This document shows positions 11,401-20,341 of a stretch of DNA of 64,000 nucleotides, piece after piece. Below the pieces are notes generated by a model, which was not told where the DNA came from, did not search any database, and worked only from the letters and a program-made list of their open reading frames with translations. This DNA comes from Symsagittifera roscoffensis (lineage: Eukaryota > Xenacoelomorpha > Acoela > Convolutidae): assembly GCF_963678635.1 (NCBI RefSeq), contig NC_087065.1, forward strand, positions 38,033,888 to 38,097,887, given 5' to 3'. Numbering within the stretch: position 1 is the stretch's first letter; each line of letters opens with the position of its first letter. Both the position numbers and the translations under genes were made by a program.

Positions 11401-13387
11401 TCAATCGGACAATGGAACGGCTTTCGTAGGCGAGCTTACGAAAGAGCTTATGAGACGGTCACAAGTCGCTCAGGCTCACTCCACGACATACCACCCTCAG
11501 ACGAATGGCTTAGTAGAAAGACAGAATAGGACGTTAGTGTCGATGCTGAGGGTATATTGTTCCAGGTACATGACCGATTGGGACAGATACCTTCCACAGG
11601 TGATGGGAGCTAATAATAGCACGCAACACTCCACCACTGGAGTCAGTCCACACATGATGCTGACGGGACACGAGAAGTCTTTACCTTTGACATTCTTCTA
11701 CCCAGAGTATGAGGGAAAGAAAACATCCCCACAGGTCTACGTGAGGGATGTGATCAGACGCCAACAGGAGTTGAACGACTTGTGTAGACGAAACACTCAG
11801 CAGGCACAGGCAAGGCAGAGGAAAAGATTCGACAAGAAAGCAGCTGGTGCAAAGGCTTACTCGGTGGGAGACTACGTATGGGTATTTCAGAACGTTATAC
11901 CACCGAAAGGGACAAAAAAGCTTCTGAAGAAGTGGAGGGGACCCTTCATGATTACAGAGGTGCACCAAGAGGGACGCTTTTATAGACTGAGTACTGGCCG
12001 AGCCGCCCACTACGAGAACATCAAGCCACACAATCCATCGACAGAAGACTGGTGTATACCTGCAGACATGGAAGAAGGGGATTATCTAATGATGGATCCT
12101 GCTTGTGAGGTCAATGAAAAAGGCACCAGGGAGAAGAACGATGGAAACGAAGTCGTAGAGGAAGGTACGGATACACCATTGGACCTGGATCCAAACGAAC
12201 AGATCGAAGCGGACGATGAAACCTTGCCCTACGCAGAGGAAGATTGGCAGGATTCCGAACAGACAGAGGTTCCCAAGAACATGGAACCAGATCTTCCGTT
12301 CACGATGCAGACTCGTCAGAAAGACGGGACGAGACTAAGAAAGAAATACAATCCTTACGGTGACGACTTTGTAGTGGATAGGATAGATCTAAAGAAAATA
12401 GTGGAGGAAGTAGTGGGTTTAGAGGAAATAACAGTGTCACAGGACATTGACATAGTCGATGATCACAACGATGAGTGGGTTGACGACTGGTCGAAACCCG
12501 AGGTGGAGTTCGACGATGAGCAACAGCAGTCAAATGAACAAGACCTGACGAACCTGCGTGTCTTAGAGTGGCTGAACGAAATGACATCAGACCCTGAAAA
12601 GACCAGCGTTACGATTCAAGACGTAGATCGCGAAAGCGCGAAATACATTAAGACCGAACGAGATGATCCTTCCTGGGCTGCCCAGGAAGGACAACTTCTC
12701 ATTCCAGCTTCTAATCTTGACTTAATACCCGGTATGCGATCGAAGGGGACGCCGATGGATATTTTTGTCCGGGGAGTGGGGGTAGGACTTACCCACACTG
12801 AAAACTTGATAATAAAAAAATTGAGAATAGCAAGAGAAACAGGAAACTTAGAAGCAGAAACAGGTGAAGAACCTAAGAAACCTGACATAGGCAGGGTAGT
12901 TGAGTCATATTTTAATTTACCAAATGAATATTCGAGTAACATAGTACTAACAGATAGTGATTTCATACTCACAAACAGAACATGTGCGATAGCAATCACC
13001 GCAGACATGAGTTTTAGGACGGCGCTAGCGGCAGATTTTAAGAGGGAATACAAAAACGTGGAATTCCTTTGGAAGCAAAGACCAGGGATAGGGGGCGTAG
13101 CAGCCTTACCCCCGGCGGTGTCGCAGATACCGGGAAAGTACTTATGCTTCTTGGTAACGAGGGCGACAGAGAAGCAGCACGTGGACCCAGAAAACCTAGT
13201 CTTGTCTTTGACGAGGCTGAGGGACTTCCTTGTGGAAATGGACGTGAAGGAGCTTTCGCTTCCAGTGTACGATCCAAATAGAGGAAGACTGCATCCTCGG
13301 GAATTGTACGCGCTTGTACACGTGATATTCTCTGATACGAGCATACAAGTGTATCTACATAAGAAATATTACTTAAGTATAGGCTGA
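8360..13387 (+). CDS. Pol: RT, RNase H, integrase and C-terminal macro-like domain
   Basis: The frame opens at 8330, -1 relative to the gag frame, and has a Met codon at 8360 (numbering from there, 1675 residues). RT carries the YVDD active site at 120-123. RNase H shows D270, E315 and D340. A very long acidic linker (about 400-860) contains three LSGE motifs. Integrase has an HHCC finger (H892, H897, C927, C930) and a catalytic triad D958, D1017, E1053 with exact D35E spacing, then a GPY/F-like module near 1190. After an acidic stretch, residues about 1527-1675 resemble a macro domain of the OARD1/TARG1 kind: IAITADMSF, an FKREY segment, GKYLCFLVT, a paired helix, and a final strand near IQVYL. 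The catalytic lysine and aspartate expected in TARG1 are not evident, so any activity is uncertain. A macro domain at the end of a Gypsy Pol is unusual. Confidence 0.93.
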   Translation: MGLRSSNGEKERGQLRFCCDFRYLNAVTIKDAYPIPRIDESLSKLGDAKFFTTLDLGSAFWQVPLRKKDREKTGFACELGLYQWKRMPFGLCNATATFQRLMAQALTGVTKKYGNLLMCYVDDVVIATPTLEDHIDRLDEVFGCMKRAGLKCKPSKCEILRDSIKYLGRMVDRHGVRPDPEAVEAVLTWKAPRTDTQLMSFLGFANYYREFIKRYADKVYPMQKLMRNKGKKFEWNDEAQVAFENIKRELCEAPVLGMPTEKGMYVLDTDASVVAISGILHQEQEWNGRTVLRPIAYGSKVLSDTEMKYGAPKAEMFAVVTFVEKYRAYLGSAPFKLRVDNRALSWLKTYSMDQSYIGRWIVRLDGYHMIIEHRMRDKHQNADSLSKKTEFYERLEQKQANQAEVKEGFSFLDKETYEALPLTRWLDKSGHPIPGHPELPVEKAAEIKILSKEDPVPLDLLLRSNLVQQELSRMNINSLSLLDKTVQVTPQVMRMLGGLLEREVTRDDPEWTAAVASLTVSKKVKIMPSRQQHEENKRDCRTIVQQLVSSIPQEILTSTSYGRKEQGSSKRKKTVTFVDREKEGEEVEQNLLQDYLSGEKDEEKNQQSQDQHPGQVNLSGESEIDEKIPDEKQDLENKVLSGEFRWMRRKYGHDLEERAVSSTTPSTDDKSESSRMNTYSDRDSTSGSELSELAIHTLLVETRARNLDREVYQDPDSDRYLIPSERVFDNAADDLETIAVSKRSISLLPQKEVVRTDLQPFQQETQPLAKIWCVKMEEDTHQPNELNSQMRVMKTYLKARYRLSDLLRAQRNDRMTSNLKRWIENGAPDKGDLEEDSYRILRQYFMQKEGRLYLNKDGIVACRRREEDKVLYKYNAIVLPQLYQTELLFRSHDQMGHQGIDKVYQRILKRFEWPGMKKACEKWVTACLSCQQVKDPRKLRFPLQSIESSEFNEVVQIDHQKICMTDSGYNQVLVMIDHFTKYAEAVPCITASAEETCDHLINTWIARYGCPMTFQSDNGTAFVGELTKELMRRSQVAQAHSTTYHPQTNGLVERQNRTLVSMLRVYCSRYMTDWDRYLPQVMGANNSTQHSTTGVSPHMMLTGHEKSLPLTFFYPEYEGKKTSPQVYVRDVIRRQQELNDLCRRNTQQAQARQRKRFDKKAAGAKAYSVGDYVWVFQNVIPPKGTKKLLKKWRGPFMITEVHQEGRFYRLSTGRAAHYENIKPHNPSTEDWCIPADMEEGDYLMMDPACEVNEKGTREKNDGNEVVEEGTDTPLDLDPNEQIEADDETLPYAEEDWQDSEQTEVPKNMEPDLPFTMQTRQKDGTRLRKKYNPYGDDFVVDRIDLKKIVEEVVGLEEITVSQDIDIVDDHNDEWVDDWSKPEVEFDDEQQQSNEQDLTNLRVLEWLNEMTSDPEKTSVTIQDVDRESAKYIKTERDDPSWAAQEGQLLIPASNLDLIPGMRSKGTPMDIFVRGVGVGLTHTENLIIKKLRIARETGNLEAETGEEPKKPDIGRVVESYFNLPNEYSSNIVLTDSDFILTNRTCAIAITADMSFRTALAADFKREYKNVEFLWKQRPGIGGVAALPPAVSQIPGKYLCFLVTRATEKQHVDPENLVLSLTRLRDFLVEMDVKELSLPVYDPNRGRLHPRELYALVHVIFSDTSIQVYLHKKYYLSIG

Positions 13388-13793
13388 GTGATGTGCGAGA
13401 GGGTGTTAGGCCAAAGACCAAGCTGCATGTAATATGTGATATGTGTGTTATGTTACGTTATGTTATGTTATGTGTTAGGTTATTAAGATCATGGGCAAGT
13501 AGGGGTTAGTGACCATGAAAAACTAAAAGACGATCTTGGGAATAGATCCAAAGTTTGGACTGTCCAATCTTAGGTCGAATTCCAAAATTTTAGAGACCAA
13601 TTGATTTTAATAAATTTTAGGATAAATATCTTTTTATCTGAACTGTCTTTAAGCAAATTTTAACGATGTATGTTAAGGTGAAATTGACAAGTGTGACATT
13701 CGTGATTTCTTTTCTAGATCCTGATTGATCATTTAATTGCTCACTTGAGTCAAAACTTGAAATCGAAATCAAATCAAACTTGGAAAGAACAGT
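13388..13793 (+). other. Spacer between pol and the third ORF, with possible splice acceptor
   Basis: No gene is seen. A short TTATG-type repeat runs at about 13442-13480. A pyrimidine-rich stretch ending in TTTCTTTTCTAG (AG at 13716-13717) lies 76 bases before the next ATG. It could serve as a 3' splice site for a subgenomic message, as used for env genes in other LTR elements. This is inference from sequence only. Confidence 0.35.
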
Positions 13794-16700
13794 ATGGACA
13801 ATTTCAACCTGGATGAATTGATGGACCTGGCAGAGGCATATGTAGGACCGATGGTAGATGCGATCTATCGTCGGCTGATCGAACGAGACTTCGCTCTGGA
13901 GGACCCAGAGGTGGTCATGTTGCTGACCGCCCTGATTAACATCTTGGGGCACGACAACCGTGGGGACCGCCCCACGGAAGTCCTGTTGATGGCAGCATAT
14001 GGAGAAAGAGGAGTACTAGACCGCCCGAACATGAGAGTGATGAGGTGGAGAAACGGGGCTCTCTCAGGGAGTGACTTGGCGAATGAGCCTGGGTTGGGAA
14101 GTTCTAGGACTTACCAACCAGGTGAGATGCCAATGCCCTCCAAGCCCAAACCTGGGCTGACGAGAATGCATCGGGAGATGAACAGCGAGGCGACCTCGTC
14201 TGGTTCACCACTGAGAGCAGCTGTGCCACCAAAAGGGGCGAAAGTAACACAGAAGGTTCAGACGAACCAAACCATACAAGATCTGGACGAGATGAACGAT
14301 CAGTTGAGAAGTACGAAGAAGGAGTTAAACGATATGACGAAGACCATGCTGGCGATGGAGGAAGACCGGGACATGTGGAGAAAGTTGTTTGAAGACTGCA
14401 ACAAAAAGCAGGGTCAAGAGATCGAACGCTTAAGGCAGGAATACAAAGAGCGATCGGAGCAGGTGGCGTTGATGACGTCCATTGAGAAAGTGATACCTGC
14501 AAGGGATATTCCTCGTGGGCAGTCCCCGATGGAGCTCTTGACACCTCGAGAAATGAGTCAAACAACGGAGACACGGCTTCCAGCAGAGACGAACCGAGTA
14601 ACAATCCCGGATCCTAGTGACACCTTGGGTGATCCCGTCGTAGAACAGACAGTGAGAAAACTGATAGAGACCGCTGGACGATTGGTCGCTAACAAGAATG
14701 CACCAGGTTCCGGGGTGACTGCACCCTATGGAACGATTGACGATACGGGCAGAGTACAACTCTCCCAGACAATAATCAGACAAGGGATAAGTGACGTGAC
14801 GCCACTTATGGGGAGTTCGAAGATCACAGAGAGAAAAGTAAGGAAGATGCCAGCGAAGAAAGTGTCTCGTGTAATGGACGTGCAGAAGAATAATCAATTA
14901 AAGTATAATTTCACGGGAGTTCCGGAGACAGATCCGAGAGCCTGCTTCAATCGAGCTACCTGGAGCCCGGCTGTGAACCTGCAGCAACCACCACTCGGGA
15001 CATCTCACCTGATATTGGGAGACAGCTTAGTCAGAGTGCTGTCGAATTTGAGGACCTCGTGGGTCACCACGGTGATGGCCTTTGGAGGCGCGACGATTGC
15101 CCAATTATATCGCATGGTGGAGCTGATGAATCCAGGGAAGATACCCAATGTGATGATCTTAGTTGGGACGAATGACATCTCCAGAGGATCAGATGAGCAG
15201 GAAGCACTGTGGGAAGCAATGATGGTGTGTTTGTTTACTACTCTCTGGCAGAAGTTCAGTTGCGCGGTACTGACCGTTTGCACTGTGCCAATGAACACAA
15301 GAAGCCTGACAGTATCAGGAAGAAGGCACAACGAGGGAGTCATGAGATGGAACAACATCTTGAGAAACCTAGCAAATAGAAATGCCGGAAGAATGATCCT
15401 CATGGACATTGAACATGAATTGAGAGCCATGGATCAAGCCAGACTGACCACAGATGGCATCCACTTCGACAGTGTCGAAGGACAAGCTTGGTTGAATCGA
15501 GTCTTCCAAGAACGGTTGGATGAGCTGGAAGCAGAACTCTTTGACACAGGAGTGCTGAAGGAAGAGGGAACGGTGAGTGATACGGTGATCACCACCTTTG
15601 TGCCTCCTAACCTGGAAACACGCTTGGGTACGGTCCCAGCCGCCATAAATTACCGGCAACAAAGCTCCAGTGAACCAGGTCGAAGAACAGATGTACAGGA
15701 TCGGTTGGGAGAGGCACCGATGAGGAGAACAATTCATCCTAGGAGAAGGATAGGACCTGTCAACCAACCAATCGAAGAAGTAGCCGGCACATCTAGATCG
15801 GACACTAGATCGGAGACGACGAGTACCAGTCGAGAGGAAAGACCGAGCAGAGGCTCATTGATGTGGTCGCGATCCATACCGTCTCCTTGGCATATATACA
15901 AAGAAGAACTAATGAAGCTGGACCTACAGAGAGTGAGCTTCATCGAAGATGCAAGGAGGATGCTGAATGGAGCGACGCTATCCGTCAGCAGATTGTACTC
16001 GATAACCGGCGTAGACTGGTTGATAGCCGCTAGCATAAATTTCAGCTCCACGACGGCCTTGAGATTTGCCGACTTGGAGGGACTGCCCTCCAACAACACA
16101 ATAGGACCTGTGAATGCAAGACCGTTGCAAGATGTGAGATTGAACCATGATGAGAGGAATCGTGAAGAAAGGCCAGGAAGATTCCTGACGGCGAGAGCGC
16201 CGATTGGACAACACGTGAAGATATTTAGGCAATTGACGACACCACCTGGTCATGTGAAGGAGAGAGTGTATCCAAAACTAGTGAACCAAGATGGTGATGC
16301 CCAGAGATATGGCGGATTGACAGCGATAAAGAAAGATGAGACCATCTTCGCCGCCTACGACAAAGCAGAGATGAGAAAGGCCAAAATCGTGGTAGTAGCG
16401 AATTCAGAGTTCGTGTACACCTCCAAGTCTTTGTTTTGGCCGGACGTCATAATGCTGGCCGCAGTTGACCTAGACCTATTGCAATCAGTGTCATTGGCTA
16501 TAGGGGTACAGAGGCAGACAGAGATGAACCCGATAACGATTGTGTTTGCTGGCATCAATGACCATCTACACAGTAGAGGTTTTCTGAGCAGGCTCAGAGA
16601 TCCTGCAACAGCAGAAAACGCAGTATGGCCCGCGATAAAAGACATCCTGGAGTCAATGGGTGAAGTGGTAGACGCGACAAAGGAGGGATCATTCAACAAA

Positions 16701-17609
16701 GTGACATTGAGAGTAGTATTTGCGTTGTCTCCGGGATATGCATATCTCCCGGATGGACTGAAATTTGTGTATGCAATGGTAGCCTTACTTTCGGAGGGAA
16801 AATATGATGTGATCATATCAGCCCCGAATCGCATGATAGAAATGGAGAACTTGAGGCCACTTAAGGCTGAACTGCCGGCAGTATGGTCAGATATCTCAAA
16901 CGCGATGAGAGGGTTCAAGGACCACGCGTTACACATGTTGGTGTTGGACGAAGTGCTGGGGTTGGAACTGTCCAACTTCAGTCGGCAACTCAAACTGAAA
17001 CCAGGAATAGATGACGACCATCGAGTGATCACGGCGATGTCCAACGACTTGTGGTTCCGAGCAATGGAAGTGGCGAGTGAAGACACGAGAAGAAAGAATT
17101 CACTGGAGACGAGAGCTCATCTGGAAGCGATGGTGCTGAGAACCAAGCCGGAAGCAAACCAGTGGCTACACCTGAATCCGAGAGTAGCGGCATTGGGTGC
17201 AGATGCTTTTCAGCAGGGCCCAGTAATGATCACTAAGATATACGCCTACTTGTTGAAGGAGGTGAACCTGGCGGAAAATGCCGGAGAAAAGACAGCTGAG
17301 TTCGTGAACAGAATGTGTCAGATTACTCTGGAAACCTTCTGGACCCAGGAAGTGAAAGGACAGGAGGGATTTGAAAGGACAGACAGCATGCTAGAAGGGT
17401 TGGGAGCCGGATGGACCGCGTCCTTCTTGGCAAAAGTCTACCCGAAAGTCTCGCACTACTTGATAAAGGAATTCCTCCAAGTGGTAGTGAAAGTATCGAT
17501 AGTGGAATTAATAGCCCTGTTCGTGACATTTGGAGCGGAGAATTTCGTGAAAGGACCGGTGGATACATGGAGATGTTGGAATACCGGAACTCGGCTAGAG
17601 GGTATGTAA
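13794..17609 (+). CDS. Third retroelement ORF with SGNH/GDSL hydrolase domain
   Basis: This 1271-residue protein has a helical N-terminus and a coiled coil near 165-220. A full SGNH hydrolase site follows: GDSL with Ser411, GGAT with Gly432, GTND with Asn460, and DGIH with Asp554 and His557. Residues about 860-1080 look like a second, degenerate SGNH fold: VVVANSEF with Ser871 where GDSL would be, AGIND with Asn922, and DDDH with Asp1073 and His1076. SGNH enzymes are esterases or acyl hydrolases; the substrate here cannot be read from sequence. No signal peptide or membrane segment is evident, so it is not an obvious envelope. SGNH domains are known in ORF1 of CR1-like non-LTR elements. The last 199 bases overlap the next ORF in the -1 frame, so the two could be one broken or recoded protein. 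Confidence 0.85.
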   Translation: MDNFNLDELMDLAEAYVGPMVDAIYRRLIERDFALEDPEVVMLLTALINILGHDNRGDRPTEVLLMAAYGERGVLDRPNMRVMRWRNGALSGSDLANEPGLGSSRTYQPGEMPMPSKPKPGLTRMHREMNSEATSSGSPLRAAVPPKGAKVTQKVQTNQTIQDLDEMNDQLRSTKKELNDMTKTMLAMEEDRDMWRKLFEDCNKKQGQEIERLRQEYKERSEQVALMTSIEKVIPARDIPRGQSPMELLTPREMSQTTETRLPAETNRVTIPDPSDTLGDPVVEQTVRKLIETAGRLVANKNAPGSGVTAPYGTIDDTGRVQLSQTIIRQGISDVTPLMGSSKITERKVRKMPAKKVSRVMDVQKNNQLKYNFTGVPETDPRACFNRATWSPAVNLQQPPLGTSHLILGDSLVRVLSNLRTSWVTTVMAFGGATIAQLYRMVELMNPGKIPNVMILVGTNDISRGSDEQEALWEAMMVCLFTTLWQKFSCAVLTVCTVPMNTRSLTVSGRRHNEGVMRWNNILRNLANRNAGRMILMDIEHELRAMDQARLTTDGIHFDSVEGQAWLNRVFQERLDELEAELFDTGVLKEEGTVSDTVITTFVPPNLETRLGTVPAAINYRQQSSSEPGRRTDVQDRLGEAPMRRTIHPRRRIGPVNQPIEEVAGTSRSDTRSETTSTSREERPSRGSLMWSRSIPSPWHIYKEELMKLDLQRVSFIEDARRMLNGATLSVSRLYSITGVDWLIAASINFSSTTALRFADLEGLPSNNTIGPVNARPLQDVRLNHDERNREERPGRFLTARAPIGQHVKIFRQLTTPPGHVKERVYPKLVNQDGDAQRYGGLTAIKKDETIFAAYDKAEMRKAKIVVVANSEFVYTSKSLFWPDVIMLAAVDLDLLQSVSLAIGVQRQTEMNPITIVFAGINDHLHSRGFLSRLRDPATAENAVWPAIKDILESMGEVVDATKEGSFNKVTLRVVFALSPGYAYLPDGLKFVYAMVALLSEGKYDVIISAPNRMIEMENLRPLKAELPAVWSDISNAMRGFKDHALHMLVLDEVLGLELSNFSRQLKLKPGIDDDHRVITAMSNDLWFRAMEVASEDTRRKNSLETRAHLEAMVLRTKPEANQWLHLNPRVAALGADAFQQGPVMITKIYAYLLKEVNLAENAGEKTAEFVNRMCQITLETFWTQEVKGQEGFERTDSMLEGLGAGWTASFLAKVYPKVSHYLIKEFLQVVVKVSIVELIALFVTFGAENFVKGPVDTWRCWNTGTRLEGM

Positions 17610-20341
17610 TGGCCCTGGAAGAGGAAAAAGCCATGGAGGGTTATCTGGAAACAATGTTGCAAGGCACCACCCTCAAGCAGAAGGCGTACGGAACTTTGGC
17701 GTCGTCTGACATACAGGCGGAGACGATCGAGCAGTTGGTGAGCCTTCCATGGAAAGCAGTAGTATTGAGGTATTTCGAAGAGGAAATGAGGACTACGCCA
17801 AGAATACATGCTCTCGTGGCAGTACCTTACGTAAGGACGGAATTACAACTCAGGCTCGCCTGGTGCATGATGGGACTGACTCGCGAAGAATATGATTCAG
17901 AAGAAAGGAAGAGATCAAAGGAGGAAAAAGTTTTCCTTATGACGAATCTGAGGGATCTGATAGTCCAGGAGGGAGCAGCAGTAGCGTGTGCAAAGCGGAG
18001 AGACGCTCTCTGTTTCATTCGATTCCTGATAGAGCAGATTTCAGTACCTGCATTAAGCACTTGTGTTAAAATGTTGAAGGAAGGCGATGAGCGAACGAAA
18101 GCCATGTTCTTGCTAGCAATGCTGGATATGCAGCAAAGTAAACCGATGAGGGTGAACATGAAAGAACCTGAAGAATTGGAACCCATGAAAAAGATAGACG
18201 AGATCAGGAGATTCTCGAACAAGGAGTTGAGGCTCACTAAAGAGTCTATGGGAGCATTGCCAAAATCCAGTGAATACTGTGGACCGATCAAGAAGAAGTC
18301 ATATAGCTATGTGTCCGGGATTATAGGGATAGCATACAATCCTTTCCTGAGTGAAGACATACGTGATTGCTTCTTTGATTATGAGCAGGCGGTGTTACTA
18401 AGATTCTGGACGTCCAGAATTGTGACGACTAAGAGCGTTAACAATCCACAGGCCAAATTGGGATTGGTCTTGGAAGAAGAGGTGACTGCACCTTCAGTAC
18501 CAAAATTCGACAAGAGAGTGGAATTTGGGTTGGGATTCTCAGATGAATTACTGAGAACGAGCTTGATGGCAGTGTGGGAATTGATGAAGCCATCGTGGTG
18601 TCCTAGTCCCAACGCTGACTCAATATTACGGGCGACACAGGACATACAGAGGGAACTGAATGCGGACTGTAACCTGCGTGACCTCAACATCATATATAAT
18701 GTGATGATAACAGCCTCTAAGAGCAACGGAGAAGATAGAGTGGAGTTGCCTGGCTGGGGACCAGAAGACTGGGTCAAACCTGGTAGCTGTCTGGCGGAAG
18801 TCTGTGGACTAGAGGGTCACGTTTGTGGAAGTCTAGACTGTGTGAAAACCCTGGAGAAACAACACAAGCAGTTGACGGTATTGTTTGGAAATGTAGTGAT
18901 GAAAGCAAGAACGGAAACGGAACTGATAGCAGATTGCCATGGAGGAACCGATGTGAATCTAGTGACAGCACTAGGATTCTACAGCATGTTTGGTTCTTTA
19001 GAGTCACTATTGAATCTAGAACAGAAACATGAGATGGTCACAGCCATCAGCGTAGAAGTATTCCCAGGAGTTCTGCAGACTGAGCAGAAGTATATAGGAA
19101 AATGGAGGGAAGCAATCGAAACGGAGATGAACATCAGACACAGCGAAACTTATTGTAGACCATCAGGAGCACGATATTTGATGGGTTCAATGTTGGCTCC
19201 AATGTGCAAGAGCAAGTATCCTGTACATTTCGTAGCTGTGGATGTGAAGAGTACAAGAACGATTGTGGATCAAGCCTTTTCAGTGCCGAAGTGCGTGAGG
19301 TTGGCAAGAATGTCGGAAAAGTCTTACGAGTTACTGTGTAAGATTTTCTCAGCAGTTCCAGAAAGAACCAAAGAGGAGTTGGAGTCAATACTAGGAAAGA
19401 AGTTCATGGGATATGTGAGCGGGAACTTCAGTGACTTTGAAAAACAGAAACAGAGAGGATCAACTGTCACAGATTACAATGCAGTAGATGAGAATGATGA
19501 GATCCACCGAGTGATGATGGAAGTGGAGCCATTGCTGGAAGCTTCGGGAAAACGGAATTGGAGGAGCATCATGTTGACACATGACGAGTTTCCTTGCCAC
19601 TGCTTGCTGCAGACCTGGTGGTATCCCAAGCGTAGTAATCTGGTGTTGATCTGGGACTCTGGAGAGCTGCTCTCCATGGGTTTACCAGATTCATCACAGC
19701 CCATAACAATAGTGATAGTGGGAGTTATGATGGCGATACGATGGCTGGAAGCTCATGTGAGAGAAAATAATAGACAGGAGGCACCGACGAGAGAACAATT
19801 GCAGAAATTAGATTGTCTAAAAGATTTAGATCTTTTTGAGACAATGTGCAAAGTTCTAAACATTCCGATGGAAGTGAAGAAGATATGGGCAAGAAAACGA
19901 TTGATGCCATGGTTCAGAGCTAACATGACTGCATGGTTGTACGAGTATGCGAAAAAGCATATGTCGAAGCATGGCAGGGTATACAGTGAATATCAACTGG
20001 ACATTGGGGCAGGAGCTTTCAAGCGAGCTTTCGTGACCCATCGGAATGCAGTGACCACCGCTGTGAAAAGAATTTCCAGGACGAGCGAGCGTAGTGGAAA
20101 TGAGAAGGCAGAGATGCTGAAAGAAGATTTGGAGAGAAACGTGACGTTGTGTCTCCACAACAGCTTCTGTAGAAACAGAGAATCAAACGTGGATCCCCTA
20201 CCTTGCTGTAAACAGAGGGTGGAAGAGCAGAAGTGTTGGAGGACGGCTTCCAACAGCGTCAGGATAGTCAATGACGTGCTACAAGACACGGAAACCGAGA
20301 GTGCGGAGTCAGTGTCACAGGAGGAGGAAATGGAGCATTGA
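17411..20341 (+). CDS. Fourth retroelement ORF, unknown function
   Basis: A 976-residue frame, -1 relative to the third ORF and overlapping it by 199 bases. I do not recognise a family. Its real start is unclear: the first 50 or so residues from the ATG at 17411 lie over coding sequence of the previous ORF and look like frame noise. Convincing protein begins near the YMEMLEYRN segment (about 17568), suggesting continuation of the upstream protein through a frame change. The body is helical and charged, with scattered cysteines (a C-rich patch near 18790-18845, another near the C-terminus), and ends in an acidic tail. No catalytic motif, signal peptide or clear membrane anchor was seen. Length without stops and codon use like the neighbouring ORFs argue that it is real coding sequence. 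Confidence 0.75.
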   Translation: MDRVLLGKSLPESLALLDKGIPPSGSESIDSGINSPVRDIWSGEFRERTGGYMEMLEYRNSARGYVMALEEEKAMEGYLETMLQGTTLKQKAYGTLASSDIQAETIEQLVSLPWKAVVLRYFEEEMRTTPRIHALVAVPYVRTELQLRLAWCMMGLTREEYDSEERKRSKEEKVFLMTNLRDLIVQEGAAVACAKRRDALCFIRFLIEQISVPALSTCVKMLKEGDERTKAMFLLAMLDMQQSKPMRVNMKEPEELEPMKKIDEIRRFSNKELRLTKESMGALPKSSEYCGPIKKKSYSYVSGIIGIAYNPFLSEDIRDCFFDYEQAVLLRFWTSRIVTTKSVNNPQAKLGLVLEEEVTAPSVPKFDKRVEFGLGFSDELLRTSLMAVWELMKPSWCPSPNADSILRATQDIQRELNADCNLRDLNIIYNVMITASKSNGEDRVELPGWGPEDWVKPGSCLAEVCGLEGHVCGSLDCVKTLEKQHKQLTVLFGNVVMKARTETELIADCHGGTDVNLVTALGFYSMFGSLESLLNLEQKHEMVTAISVEVFPGVLQTEQKYIGKWREAIETEMNIRHSETYCRPSGARYLMGSMLAPMCKSKYPVHFVAVDVKSTRTIVDQAFSVPKCVRLARMSEKSYELLCKIFSAVPERTKEELESILGKKFMGYVSGNFSDFEKQKQRGSTVTDYNAVDENDEIHRVMMEVEPLLEASGKRNWRSIMLTHDEFPCHCLLQTWWYPKRSNLVLIWDSGELLSMGLPDSSQPITIVIVGVMMAIRWLEAHVRENNRQEAPTREQLQKLDCLKDLDLFETMCKVLNIPMEVKKIWARKRLMPWFRANMTAWLYEYAKKHMSKHGRVYSEYQLDIGAGAFKRAFVTHRNAVTTAVKRISRTSERSGNEKAEMLKEDLERNVTLCLHNSFCRNRESNVDPLPCCKQRVEEQKCWRTASNSVRIVNDVLQDTETESAESVSQEEEMEH

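Noticed and set aside
12616-17086. Long minus-strand ORFs (for example 12616-13344 and 16355-17086, about 240 codons each)
   Set aside because: They lie opposite well-supported plus-strand ORFs of the retroelement, have no recognisable motifs and reflect codon bias of the coding strand.
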